From the NCBI RefSeq assembly GCF_030150285.1, contig NZ_JASLGE010000079.1:1-64000 (forward strand): a stretch of DNA of 64,000 nt, given 5' to 3'. Below, in pieces: positions 49,689 through 60,050 of this stretch. The notes under the pieces were generated by a model, which did not search any database, had not been told where the DNA came from, and saw nothing but the letters and a program-made list of their open reading frames with translations. The translations under genes were made by a program, and so were the position numbers. Source of the stretch: Pseudomonas sp. (GTDB lineage: Bacteria; Pseudomonadota; Gammaproteobacteria; Pseudomonadales; Pseudomonadaceae). Positions within the stretch are counted from its first letter, which is position 1. The number at the start of each line of letters is the position of its first letter.

Positions 49689-50357
49689 TCAGTCTTTCTT
49701 GTGAGTCAATTCCAGTACGCGGTCGACCATTTTGTTGATGCCTGAAGCGGCTTCGCTGATGGACGTCGCCAGCATGTAGGCCGGCGTGCTGACCAGTTTG
49801 CGGGCGGTGTCTTCGACAATTTCAGTGACCTCGCATTCCTGGTGGTGAGCCCCCATTTTGTGCACCGCTTCAGCCGTATCGGCATCTTTGCCAATGGTGC
49901 AGGTTACGCCCGGGCCGTAGATCTTGGCGGCCAGTGCCGGTGAGATACACATCAGGCCAATCGGCTTGCCCGCTTCGGCAAAGGCTTCGGCCAGGGCCAG
50001 TACATCAGGCTGCACGCTACAGCCGGTGCCCTGGGTGGCAAAATCGGACAGGTTTTTCGCCGCGCCAAAGCCGCCCGGAATGATCAGAGCGTCAAAATCA
50101 TCGACTTTCGCCTCACGTACATCCTTGACTTGACCGCGGGCGATACGCGCCGATTCGACCAGCACGTTGCGTACCTCCGGCATTTCTTCGCCGGTCAGGT
50201 GGTTGATGACGTGCAACTGCGGGATGTCGGGCGCAAAACACTGCACATGGGCACCGCGTTGATCGAGTCGCAGCAGGGTGATGACGCTTTCGTGGATCTC
50301 GGTGCCGTCATAGACACCGCAGCCAGAAAGAATCACGGCAATTTTTTTATGAGGCAT
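49689..50357 (-). CDS. elbB: Isoprenoid biosynthesis glyoxalase ElbB (DJ-1/PfpI superfamily)
   Basis: 222 residues of the class-I glutamine-amidotransferase-like DJ-1 superfamily. Signature segments are LSGCGVYDGTEIHESV, IPGGFGAAKNL and the nucleophile Cys elbow LMCISPALAAKI. E. coli ElbB has weak glyoxalase activity and was linked to early isoprenoid synthesis. The start at 50357 has AGGAG 7 bases upstream; the frame is open to 50462. Confidence 0.92.
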   Translation of the reverse strand: MPHKKIAVILSGCGVYDGTEIHESVITLLRLDQRGAHVQCFAPDIPQLHVINHLTGEEMPEVRNVLVESARIARGQVKDVREAKVDDFDALIIPGGFGAAKNLSDFATQGTGCSVQPDVLALAEAFAEAGKPIGLMCISPALAAKIYGPGVTCTIGKDADTAEAVHKMGAHHQECEVTEIVEDTARKLVSTPAYMLATSISEAASGINKMVDRVLELTHKKD

Positions 50358-50542
50358 GGTGGGTCTCCTGGGTAGTGGCATGCATGTCGTCGCGCGGCTG
50401 GCGGTTGCCATAAAGGGGGCCAGCAACGCACCGCGCCTGACGCACTTATTTATTAAGAGCATCAGGCGGGCTGAGTGTTCAGTTTAGTGCGGCGCTGAGA
50501 TTTCAGCGCCAGGAGAAGACAGGTCGGTGCGGGTGCACCTGA

Positions 50543-51160
50543 TCACTCGGCGGGCGGTGTGTTGACCTGAGTGGCTTTATTTTGCTCTTCAAGCGCGGTC
50601 TGTTTGGCCAGGCGTGCATTTTTGATGCGCCGGCGCAGCCACAGGCAACCGCCGAGAAAGAGCAGGGCACCCAGCACCCAGAGCTCATATTTCTTGACGC
50701 TGCCCAGCAGGCCTTCCAGCACGGCACCAAAGTGGTACGCCGCGGTAGCCAGGGCGACGGCCCAAATGGCAGCGCCGATGCCGTTGAGCAGCAAATAGCG
50801 TCCCGGCGGGTAGCCGGACAGGCCAATGGCCACGGGCATGACCGTGCGCAAGCCGTAGACAAAGCGAAAGCTCAAGACCCAAATGTCTGGGTGCTTGCGG
50901 ATGTGCTCCAGTGCTTTATCGCCCATGAGCTGCCAGCGCGGTTTGCGCGCCAGCAATTTGCGGCCGTGTTTACGCCCCAGGAAGTACCACAGCTGGTCGC
51001 CGGCATAACTGCCGAGGAACGCCACGATCATGACCAGTTTGAGGTCCATGTATCCGCGGAACGCCAAGAAGCCTGCGAGAACCAAGATGGTCTCACCTTC
51101 AAAGAACGTCCCTAGAAACAGGGCGAAGTAGCCGAATTCTTGAAGAAATTGTTGGAGCAT
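50543..51160 (-). CDS. DedA-family inner-membrane protein
   Basis: 205 residues with the DedA/SNARE-associated signature: FLGTFFEGETILVLAGFLA near the N-terminus, FLGSYAGDQLWYFLGRKHG, then the conserved Arg-Gly region FVYGLRTVMPVAIGLSGYP. The family acts as flippases or transporters for polyprenyl and other phospholipids. About four or five membrane or re-entrant helices, with a charged C-terminal tail. It is divergent from ppk. Confidence 0.9.
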   Translation of the reverse strand: MLQQFLQEFGYFALFLGTFFEGETILVLAGFLAFRGYMDLKLVMIVAFLGSYAGDQLWYFLGRKHGRKLLARKPRWQLMGDKALEHIRKHPDIWVLSFRFVYGLRTVMPVAIGLSGYPPGRYLLLNGIGAAIWAVALATAAYHFGAVLEGLLGSVKKYELWVLGALLFLGGCLWLRRRIKNARLAKQTALEEQNKATQVNTPPAE

Positions 51161-51519
51161 TGTCTGGATGCTGGCGAAATGAACGCGCAGCCTACGCCTT
51201 AAGGGACATTCAGGAAAGTATCGAACTGTGTCTTATCGTGAACAATTCCTACAAAACATGTGCATTTGACTTACGTCATGGGCCTTGTCATCTAGTGTTC
51301 ATCTTGGCCCGCTATAAAGATCGCGCGCGCGCCTGCGGCATTGGCTGCGGGTTTTAGAGCCCAGCGAACAATTGCGACGAATCGTCCTCTAACAGGTTTC
51401 AGCCCGTATTTAGCGTCTTCGAGCGGTTTAAACACACAGGCGTTGATGGCATTCTGGCAATTCGATTGCACGCGCCGCTTAACGGTTACGAGCGCGACAC
51501 GCTCTTACAGGAACATTCA
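51161..51519. other. dedA-ppk intergenic region (359 bases)
   Basis: No gene is seen. Two GTCAT half-sites (51275-51279 and 51287-51291) lie 12 bases apart, close to but not at the 11-base period of a PhoB box. An alternating GC run (CGCGCGCGCG, about 51324-51333) follows. hemB, which I recall next to ppk in P. aeruginosa, is not here. Confidence 0.4.
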
Positions 51520-53757
51520 ATGAATACCGAAGGACAGACAGAAGTCGTGGCAACCGAAGCCGAGCTGATTGTTGAGCCAGTCACTGAAACCGAGCCGCTG
51601 CCACAAGCCCACGCGCCTGCTGCACCTGAGGCCCCTGCGGTTGCGGCCCCGGCCATCGCCATTCCAGGCCTGGATGACAGCAGCCTGTACATCCACCGCG
51701 AGCTGTCGCAGTTGCAGTTCAATATTCGCGTGCTGGAACAGGCGCTGGATGAGTCCTACCCGCTGTTGGAGCGGTTGAAGTTTTTGCTGATTTTCTCCAG
51801 TAACCTGGACGAATTTTTTGAGATTCGTGTCGCAGGCCTGAAGAAACAAATCACCTTTGCCCGTGAACAAGCCGGGGCCGATGGCTTGCAGCCACATCAA
51901 GCGCTGGCCCGGATCAGTGAGCTGGTGCACGGCCATGTAGACCGCCAGTACGCGATCCTCAACGATATTTTGCTGCCTGAGCTTGAAAAGCATCAGGTGC
52001 GCTTCATTCGCCGCCGTCACTGGAACACCAAGATCAAGGCGTGGGTTCGCAAGTTCTTCCGCGACGAAATCGCCCCGATCATCACGCCAATCGGCCTTGA
52101 TCCGACGCACCCGTTTCCGTTGCTGGTCAACAAGAGCCTGAACTTTATCGTTGAGCTTGAAGGCATTGACGCCTTTGGTCGTGATTCCGGCCTGGCGATT
52201 ATTCCGGCACCGCGATTGCTGCCGCGTGTGATCAAGGTGCCCGAAGAAGTGGGCGGTACCGGCGACAACTATGTGTTCTTGTCGTCCATGATCCATGCCC
52301 ACGCCGATGACTTGTTCCAGGGCATGAAGGTTAAGGGTTGCTATCAGTTCCGGCTGACGCGAAATGCCGACTTGGCGGTCGACACCGAAGATGTCGAAGA
52401 CTTGGCCCGCGCGCTGCGTGGTGAGTTGTTCTCGCGCCGTTATGGTGATGCCGTGCGCCTGGAAGTGGCGGACACCTGCCCGAAACATTTGTCCGACTAC
52501 CTGCTCAAGCAATTCAGCCTGAACGAGACCGAGTTGTATCAGGTGAACGGCCCGGTGAACCTCACGCGGCTGTTCAGCATCACGGGTCTGGACAGCCATC
52601 CTGAGCTGCAGTACACGCCGTTCACCCCGGCCATCCCCAAGCTGCTGCAGAACAGCGAAAACATCTTTAGCGTTGTCAGCAAGCAGGACATTTTGCTGCT
52701 GCACCCGTTTGAGTCGTTTACGCCTGTCGTCGACATGCTGCGTCAGGCGGCGAAAGATCCACATGTCCTTGCCGTACGCCAGACCCTGTACCGCAGCGGT
52801 GCCAACTCTGAAATCGTTGATGCGCTGGTGGACGCCGCGCGTAACGGTAAAGAAGTGACCGCAGTGATCGAATTGCGGGCGCGTTTTGACGAAGAGTCGA
52901 ACCTGCAACTGGCCAGCCGTTTGCAAGCCGCCGGTGCGGTAGTGATTTACGGTGTGGTGGGCTTCAAGACTCACGCCAAGATGATGCTGATTCTGCGCCG
53001 CGAGGCGGGCGAGATTGTGCGTTATGCGCACTTGGGTACCGGTAACTACCACGCGGGCAACGCACGCCTGTACACCGACTACAGCTTGCTCACCTCTGAT
53101 GATGCACTGTGCGAAGACGTAGGCAAGTTGTTCAGCCAGTTGATCGGCATGGGTAAAACGCTGCGCATGAAAAAGCTGCTGCATGCGCCGTTCACCCTGA
53201 AGAAAGGCATGCTCGACATGATTGCCCGCGAAACCCAGTTCGCTGTCGAGGGCAAACCGGCGCATATCATTGCCAAGTTCAACTCGCTGACGGACCCGAA
53301 AATCATTCGGGCGCTGTACAAGGCCAGTCAGTCGGGTGTGCGCATCGATCTGGTTGTGCGTGGGATGTGTTGCTTGCGCCCGGGTATTCCGGGGGTTTCG
53401 CACAACATCCATGTGCGTTCGATCATCGGCCGCTTCCTGGAACACACGCGGGTGTTCTACTTCCTCAATGGCGGGGAAGAGCAGATGTTTCTGTCGAGTG
53501 CGGACTGGATGGAGCGCAACCTCGACAAGCGCGTCGAGACCTGTTTCCCGGTTGAAGGCAAAAAGCTGATTTTGCGGGTCAAGAAGGAGCTGGAATGCTA
53601 CCTGACCGACAACACGCACAGCTGGAGCCTGCAGTCAGACGGTCGTTACATTCGTAATACCCCGACGGGTAACCAGAACCCGCGCAGCGCTCAAGCGACC
53701 TTGCTTGAGCGCCTGAGCCTGCCGGTGTTGACTGTCAGCACCGGCCCTTCGGTGTAA
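51520..53757 (+). CDS. ppk: Polyphosphate kinase 1
   Basis: 745 residues. It makes polyphosphate from ATP and is membrane-associated. The N-terminal 50 residues are Ala/Pro/Glu-rich and not conserved. The catalytic half holds the autophosphorylated His (H485, in FKTHAKMML) and the second His in YAHLGTGNYHAGN, plus ARLYTDYSLL. The start at 51520 (MNTEGQTEV) has AGGA 7 bases upstream; the frame opens at 51466. It converges on ppx, which breaks down the product. Confidence 0.95.
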   Translation: MNTEGQTEVVATEAELIVEPVTETEPLPQAHAPAAPEAPAVAAPAIAIPGLDDSSLYIHRELSQLQFNIRVLEQALDESYPLLERLKFLLIFSSNLDEFFEIRVAGLKKQITFAREQAGADGLQPHQALARISELVHGHVDRQYAILNDILLPELEKHQVRFIRRRHWNTKIKAWVRKFFRDEIAPIITPIGLDPTHPFPLLVNKSLNFIVELEGIDAFGRDSGLAIIPAPRLLPRVIKVPEEVGGTGDNYVFLSSMIHAHADDLFQGMKVKGCYQFRLTRNADLAVDTEDVEDLARALRGELFSRRYGDAVRLEVADTCPKHLSDYLLKQFSLNETELYQVNGPVNLTRLFSITGLDSHPELQYTPFTPAIPKLLQNSENIFSVVSKQDILLLHPFESFTPVVDMLRQAAKDPHVLAVRQTLYRSGANSEIVDALVDAARNGKEVTAVIELRARFDEESNLQLASRLQAAGAVVIYGVVGFKTHAKMMLILRREAGEIVRYAHLGTGNYHAGNARLYTDYSLLTSDDALCEDVGKLFSQLIGMGKTLRMKKLLHAPFTLKKGMLDMIARETQFAVEGKPAHIIAKFNSLTDPKIIRALYKASQSGVRIDLVVRGMCCLRPGIPGVSHNIHVRSIIGRFLEHTRVFYFLNGGEEQMFLSSADWMERNLDKRVETCFPVEGKKLILRVKKELECYLTDNTHSWSLQSDGRYIRNTPTGNQNPRSAQATLLERLSLPVLTVSTGPSV

Positions 53758-53762
53758 GCCCC

Positions 53763-53835
53763 GTGTCGGCGTAGCCAGTGGCTGCCCGGTGGCTCGCGAT
53801 CTTTTATAAGACCGCGAGCCATCTCGCGCCGACAC
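53763..53835. terminator. Large cruciform between convergent ppk and ppx
   Basis: Outer arms GTGTCGGCG (53763-53771) and CGCCGACAC (53827-53835) enclose inner arms TGGCTCGCG (53790-53798) and CGCGAGCCA (53813-53821). The inner stem GCTCGCGATCTTTTATAAGA resembles the Pseudomonas REP core. It fills most of the 93-base gap and probably ends both transcripts. Confidence 0.65.
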
Positions 53836-53850
53836 ACTGTGCAAAGTCGG

Positions 53851-55353
53851 TTAAGACACGGTCAACACAGTCCCGACCCGAGCCAGCCATTGAGCTTCTT
53901 GCTCAAAGTCGGCCTGGGTCAGCGGGTTTTTCTCCAGCCAGCCTTGGGGAAAGATCACCTCAAGGTGGTCGCCTTCGGCACGCAGCTTCACCTGTGACGC
54001 TTCCTGGTTGCCACGGATGTGGTAGAACAGGATGGAAAAGCGCAGCAGCACGCACAGACGAATCAGCTTGATGCCTTCATCACCGATCTCGGCGAACTTG
54101 TCCTTGGGAATGTTGCGGCGATGGCCGCGCACCAGCAGGGCAAGCATTTGCTGGTCTTCGCGCGAGAAGCCGGCAAGGTCGGAGTGTTCTATCAAATAAG
54201 CGCCGTGCTTGTGGTAGTGGTAGTGGGCGATGTCCAGCCCCACTTCATGCACCTTGGCCGCCCAGCTCAGCAGCTCACGCCATACGCCATCCTTGAGTTC
54301 CCACGACTTGGCCACTTGATCGAAGGCCCGCAAGGCCTTGCGCTCAACCCGTGCCGCCTGTTCGCGATCAACGTGGTAACGGTCCATCAACGAGCCGAGT
54401 GTGCGCTCTCGCACGTCCTCATGATGATGGCGCCCCAGCAGGTCATACAGCACGCCTTCACGCAGGGCTCCGTCACAGTGGTCCATGCGTTGCAGTTCTA
54501 AAGCGTCAAAGATGGCTTCCAGAATCGCGAGGCCTGCCGGAAAAATCGTGCGCCGATCTGGCTTGATGCCTTCAAAGTCGATTTTGTCGGCTTCGCCCAG
54601 CTTGAACAGCTTGCGCTTGAGCCAGGCCAAGCCCTCGGCGTTGACTTCGCCGTTGCCATGGCCACCCGCTTTAAGCGCCACGCCAATGGCCCGAATGGTG
54701 CCTGAGGAGCCAATGGCTTCATCCCAGGTCAGGCGGTGCAGGGCGTGCTCAATGCTCATGATTTCCAGGCGTGCGGCGGTGTAGGCCTGGGCATAGCGCG
54801 CCGGGGTGATCTTGCCGTCCCGGAAATAACGCTGGGTAAAGCTGACGCAGCCCATCTGCAGGCTTTCGCGCAATAGCGGCTCAAAGCGCTGGCCGATGAT
54901 GAATTCGGTGCTGCCGCCGCCAATGTCGGCCACCAGGCGTTTGCCCGGCGTGTCCGCGAGGGTGTGTGACACACCCAGGTAGATGAGGCGCGCTTCTTCG
55001 CGCCCGGAAATCACTTCAACGGTGTGGCCCAGAATCGCTTCAGCCCGCACGATAAATTCGTTGCGGTTGCGTGCTTCACGCAAAGCGTTGGTGCCCACAA
55101 TACGCACGGCACCCAGCGGCATGCCGTTGATCAGTTGTGCAAACCGCTTCAGGCAGTCGAGCCCGCGCTGCATGGATTCTTCGTTAAGTTGGCGATCTTC
55201 GTCGATGCCGGCAGCGAGCTGCACTTTCTCGCCAAGGCGTTCAAGAATACGGATTTCACCGTTCTGGGCCTTGGCCACCACCATATGAAAGCTGTTAGAA
55301 CCCAGATCAATAGCGGCGATCAGGGATGGATTCTTGCTTTGGGATTGGGGCAT
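53851..55353 (-). CDS. ppx: Exopolyphosphatase
   Basis: 500 residues of the Ppx/GppA family. It removes terminal phosphates from polyphosphate. ASKHA-fold motifs are present: AAIDLGSNSFHMVVA at the N-terminus, ADIGGGSTEFI for phosphate binding, and GSSGTIRAIG. The C-terminal HD-like domain contains KVHEVGLDIAHYHYHKHGAYLIE-type His/Asp residues. It is a single gene facing ppk. The 291-base gap to trxA shows no convincing gene. Confidence 0.95.
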   Translation of the reverse strand: MPQSQSKNPSLIAAIDLGSNSFHMVVAKAQNGEIRILERLGEKVQLAAGIDEDRQLNEESMQRGLDCLKRFAQLINGMPLGAVRIVGTNALREARNRNEFIVRAEAILGHTVEVISGREEARLIYLGVSHTLADTPGKRLVADIGGGSTEFIIGQRFEPLLRESLQMGCVSFTQRYFRDGKITPARYAQAYTAARLEIMSIEHALHRLTWDEAIGSSGTIRAIGVALKAGGHGNGEVNAEGLAWLKRKLFKLGEADKIDFEGIKPDRRTIFPAGLAILEAIFDALELQRMDHCDGALREGVLYDLLGRHHHEDVRERTLGSLMDRYHVDREQAARVERKALRAFDQVAKSWELKDGVWRELLSWAAKVHEVGLDIAHYHYHKHGAYLIEHSDLAGFSREDQQMLALLVRGHRRNIPKDKFAEIGDEGIKLIRLCVLLRFSILFYHIRGNQEASQVKLRAEGDHLEVIFPQGWLEKNPLTQADFEQEAQWLARVGTVLTVS

Positions 55354-55644
55354 GGTTGAGGGATCTCGGTCAATAACGCCGCCATCGTGCCATGATCAAA
55401 CGCTCGCGCCAACGCGTGATGTCAGATGGCTTGATGTGGCTCAAACAATTTTCGGGGCTGCCGCGCGTTGATACAAATGCCTTGCACCCGATGCCGGGAG
55501 TTAAGCAGAAGGCCTGTTTAAAACCATCAACGATACGCTCACTCATGCTTCTTTATAGTGACAGTCAATCAACCGCTGACTTCCTGAACGCGATGATGCC
55601 GTCTATGATGTGATACGTTTTTGCTTACAACCACGGAGACTTCC

Positions 55645-55974
55645 ATGAGCAGCGATCTTATTAAACACGTCACTGACGCTACCTTTGAGGCCGAAGTTCT
55701 CAAGGCTGAAGGCGCTGTATTGGTTGATTACTGGGCTGAATGGTGTGGCCCATGCAAAATGATCGCGCCTGTTCTGGACGAGATCGCCGAAACTTACAAA
55801 GGCAAGCTGACCGTTGCCAAGCTGAACATCGATGACAACCAGGAAACACCCGCCAAACACGGCGTGCGTGGCATTCCAACGTTGATGCTGTTCAAGAACG
55901 GCAACGTCGAAGCGACCAAGGTCGGTGCGCTGTCGAAGTCGCAGTTGGCTGCATTCCTCGACGCCAACATTTAA
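55645..55974 (+). CDS. trxA: Thioredoxin 1
   Basis: 109 residues with the redox site W33-C34-G-P-C37, the cis-Pro in RGIPTLMLF and the D28 buried acid. It reduces disulfides in the cytoplasm and is a standard housekeeping protein. The start at 55645 (MSSDLIKHV) has GGAG 6-7 bases upstream; the frame opens at 55621. A strong terminator at 55984-56010 separates it from rho. Confidence 0.97.
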   Translation: MSSDLIKHVTDATFEAEVLKAEGAVLVDYWAEWCGPCKMIAPVLDEIAETYKGKLTVAKLNIDDNQETPAKHGVRGIPTLMLFKNGNVEATKVGALSKSQLAAFLDANI

Positions 55975-55983
55975 GCGTCGTCC

Positions 55984-56010
55984 AAAACCCCGCTAAATGC
56001 GGGGTTTTTT
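55984..56010 (+). terminator. Rho-independent terminator after trxA
   Basis: CCCCGC (55988-55993), loop TAAAT, GCGGGG (55999-56004) and six T. A-run on the left makes it partly bidirectional. Confidence 0.88.
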
Positions 56011-56207
56011 CCGGGCTCAGGGACTAGACGCTAAGAAACTCAAGTGTTACATTCGGCCCCGCACTGGTTTCTCCATTGCCCCCTGCAAGCCGTCGCCGAC
56101 GCACTCCTTATCGAATTAGTACGCGATCCTGTCGCCTTCTCTGCGGCGCGGCCTCATTAAGCCCAAAGCTTAATTTCCCCCTCCATAAATGATTACGTCA
56201 TTCCTAT
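56011..56207 (+). promoter_or_regulatory. Long leader / promoter region of rho
   Basis: About 197 bases, pyrimidine-rich with C-rich stretches (for example CCCCTGCAAGCCGTCGCCG and CCTGTCGCCTTCTC). In E. coli rho is controlled by premature Rho-dependent termination in its leader, and this base composition suits a rut-type site. There is no Shine-Dalgarno sequence before the ATG (ATTCCTAT). Confidence 0.45.
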
Positions 56208-57467
<1,260 letters not shown>

Positions 57468-57483
57468 TACGCCGCAAGCCAGC

Positions 57484-57508
57484 AAGAGCCGGGGAAACCC
57501 GGCTTTTT
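57484..57508 (+). terminator. Rho-independent terminator after rho
   Basis: AGCCGGG (57487-57493), GAAA tetraloop, CCCGGCT (57498-57504) and a T-run form a classic terminator 20 bases after the rho stop. Confidence 0.9.
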
Positions 57509-57609
57509 GCTGTCTGACCTTTTTTGATGCGCGCAGCGCTCTCTTCTGAACAGGCCGCTTGGGCGCTAAACTCTGGCTCCCGACGCCACGGCCAACATGA
57601 GGCTTAAGC

Positions 57610-59076
57610 ATGCAATATCGCGACTTACGCGACTTTATCAGCGGCCTGGAACAGCGCGGTGAACTCAAGCGCATCCAGGTTCCGGTGTCCCCCAAGCTGG
57701 AAATGACCGAGATCTGCGACCGCACTCTGCGCGCGAAAGGCCCGGCGTTGGTGTTCGAAAACCCGGTGGGTTACGACATTCCTGTGCTTGGCAACCTGTT
57801 TGGTACGCCCGAGCGCGTGGCGCTGGGCATGGGGGCCGAAGCGGTCAGCGAGCTGCGTGAAATTGGCAAGTTGCTGGCGTTTCTCAAAGAGCCCGAGCCG
57901 CCCAAAGGCCTGAAAGACGCGTGGTCGAAACTGCCGATCTTCCGCAAGATCATTTCCATGGCCCCGAAAGTCGTCAAAGACGCGGCGTGCCAGGAAGTGG
58001 TGATTGAGGGCGACGATGTCGACCTGGGCTTGTTGCCGGTTCAGCATTGCTGGCCGGGTGACGTGGCCCCGCTGATTACCTGGGGCTTGACTGTGACCAA
58101 AGGGCCGAACAAGGACCGGCAGAACCTGGGTATTTATCGTCAGCAAGTGATAGGTCGCAACAAGGTCATCATGCGTTGGCTGAGCCACCGTGGCGGCGCG
58201 CTGGATTACCGTGAATGGTGCGAAAAACACCCCGGCCAGCCGTTCCCGGTGTCGGTAGCGCTGGGTGCCGACCCGGCAACCATTCTCGGTGCCGTGACCC
58301 CGGTGCCCGACAGCTTGTCCGAATATGCGTTCGCCGGCTTGTTGCGCGGCAACCGTACCGAGCTGGTGAAGTGCCGAGGCAATGACCTGCAAGTACCGGC
58401 CACTGCCGAAATCATCCTCGAAGGTGTCATTCACCCTGGCGAGATGGCCCCTGAAGGCCCTTATGGCGATCACACCGGTTACTACAACGAAGTCGACAGC
58501 TTCCCGGTGTTCACCGTTGAGCGCATCACCCATCGGGTTAAACCGATCTACCACAGCACCTACACGGGCCGTCCACCGGATGAGCCGGCGATTTTGGGCG
58601 TGGCGCTGAACGAAGTGTTCGTGCCGATTCTGCAAAAGCAGTTCCCGGAAATCACCGACTTCTACCTGCCGCCCGAAGGTTGCTCGTACCGCATGGCCAT
58701 TGTGACCATGAAGAAGCAGTACCCGGGCCACGCCAAGCGCGTAATGCTGGGTGTGTGGTCGTTTTTGCGCCAGTTTATGTACACCAAATTCGTTATCGTG
58801 ACCGACGACGACATCAATGCGCGCGACTGGAACGATGTGATCTGGGCCATCACCACACGCATGGACCCCAAGCGCGACACGGTGATGATTGATAACACGC
58901 CGATCGACTACCTTGATTTTGCTTCGCCGGTCTCAGGCTTGGGGTCGAAGATGGGGCTGGATGCGACCAACAAATGGCCGGGTGAAACCACCCGTGAATG
59001 GGGCCGGGTTATCGTCAAGGACGAGGCCGTTACCCGCCGGATCGATGAGATCTGGAATCAATTAGGAATAGATTGA
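57610..59076 (+). CDS. ubiD: 3-octaprenyl-4-hydroxybenzoate carboxy-lyase
   Basis: 488 residues of the UbiD family. It decarboxylates polyprenyl-hydroxybenzoate in ubiquinone synthesis using prenylated FMN supplied by UbiX. Conserved parts include QYRDLRDFISGLEQRGELKR at the N-terminus, the prFMN-binding NLGIYRQQVIGRNKVIMRW and the acid cluster around PEGPYGDHTGYY. Its stop shares a base with the ATG of the reductase gene (TGATG), so the two are coupled. Confidence 0.96.
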   Translation: MQYRDLRDFISGLEQRGELKRIQVPVSPKLEMTEICDRTLRAKGPALVFENPVGYDIPVLGNLFGTPERVALGMGAEAVSELREIGKLLAFLKEPEPPKGLKDAWSKLPIFRKIISMAPKVVKDAACQEVVIEGDDVDLGLLPVQHCWPGDVAPLITWGLTVTKGPNKDRQNLGIYRQQVIGRNKVIMRWLSHRGGALDYREWCEKHPGQPFPVSVALGADPATILGAVTPVPDSLSEYAFAGLLRGNRTELVKCRGNDLQVPATAEIILEGVIHPGEMAPEGPYGDHTGYYNEVDSFPVFTVERITHRVKPIYHSTYTGRPPDEPAILGVALNEVFVPILQKQFPEITDFYLPPEGCSYRMAIVTMKKQYPGHAKRVMLGVWSFLRQFMYTKFVIVTDDDINARDWNDVIWAITTRMDPKRDTVMIDNTPIDYLDFASPVSGLGSKMGLDATNKWPGETTREWGRVIVKDEAVTRRIDEIWNQLGID

Positions 59077-60044
59077 TGCGTGTAACCTTGCAGCCTTCAG
59101 GTGCCGTGCTGAACACCTTGCCTGGCGAGCGAATTCTGGATGCGGCGCAGCGTCTGGGTTATGAATGCCCGCAAAGCTGCCGCAATGGCAATTGCCATGT
59201 GTGCGCGGCGTTGCTGGTGGAAGGCCGGGTGCAACAGGCCGATGAGATACGCGACAAGGGCGAGGTCTACACCTGCCTGGCTGCGCCACTCGAAGACTGC
59301 GTGGTGCTGTGGGACGGGGTGCTTGCCTTGGGAGAGTTGCCGGTGCGAAAACTGGCGTGCCAGTTGATCGAATGCGTGGAGGTCGGCGGTGATGTCTGGC
59401 GTGTGCGCTTGCGTGCACCGGCGGGCAAGCCGCCGCGTTACCACGCCGGGCAATACGTGATGCTGGAGCGTGAGAATGGCGAGAAATCGGCTTTTTCGCT
59501 GGCCAGCGCACCGCACGCCGGCCGTGATCTTGAACTGCATGTGCTGGTGCGCGAAGACAGTGCCCGGCACCTGATCGCGCAACTGCAGCGCGATCAAATG
59601 GTTCGCCTTGAACTGCCGTTCGGTGACACACACTTGTCCGAATTGCCGGATGGCCCGCTGGTGCTGATCGCCGCAGGTACCGGTATGGCACAGATGCACA
59701 GCTTGATCGAACATTGCCGCGCGCAAGGGTTCAAGCACCCCGTGCACTTGTATTGGGGAGTACGTCGCCCTGAAGACTTCTACACCCTGGACGAATGGGA
59801 GGCCTGGCAACAGGTTCCCAACCTGTTCCTGCACAAGGTCGTGAGTGATCTGTGTGGCTGGGAAGGCCGCTGCGGGTTGCTGCACGAAGCGGTGTGCGAA
59901 GACATTAGCGACTTGAGCGCGGTGCATGTGTACGCCAGCGGTTCTCCGGCCATGATCTACGGAACGCTGGATGCGTTGGTCAGCGCGGGCATGGACGCGC
60001 ATCAAATGCGTGCTGACGTATTTGCCTACGCGCCGCGTGCCTGA
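59076..60044 (+). CDS. 2Fe-2S flavin oxidoreductase (CDP-6-deoxy-delta-3,4-glucoseen reductase-like)
   Basis: 322 residues: an N-terminal plant-type ferredoxin domain (C-x4-C-x2-C in SCRNGNCHVC plus a later Cys in VYTCLA), an FAD-binding barrel (AGQYVMLERE; FSLASAP) and an NAD(P)H domain (IAAGTGMAQMHSLIEHC). It passes electrons from NAD(P)H to an unknown acceptor. Pseudomonas genomes usually keep it behind ubiD, which suggests a link to ubiquinone or aromatic metabolism; that is inference. The ATG at 59076 overlaps the ubiD stop. The dideoxysugar name reflects similarity to AscD only. Confidence 0.85.
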   Translation: MRVTLQPSGAVLNTLPGERILDAAQRLGYECPQSCRNGNCHVCAALLVEGRVQQADEIRDKGEVYTCLAAPLEDCVVLWDGVLALGELPVRKLACQLIECVEVGGDVWRVRLRAPAGKPPRYHAGQYVMLERENGEKSAFSLASAPHAGRDLELHVLVREDSARHLIAQLQRDQMVRLELPFGDTHLSELPDGPLVLIAAGTGMAQMHSLIEHCRAQGFKHPVHLYWGVRRPEDFYTLDEWEAWQQVPNLFLHKVVSDLCGWEGRCGLLHEAVCEDISDLSAVHVYASGSPAMIYGTLDALVSAGMDAHQMRADVFAYAPRA

Positions 60045-60050
60045 GGTGTC

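Noticed and set aside
51517..53619. 700-codon open frame on the minus strand opposite ppk
   Set aside because: It mirrors a highly conserved ppk frame in G+C-rich DNA, shows no recognisable domain and no ribosome-binding site; it is an antisense shadow.
55392..55613. 73-codon plus-strand frame between ppx and trxA
   Set aside because: No ribosome-binding site, Met/Ser-rich composition and no family; probably chance in a promoter-containing gap.
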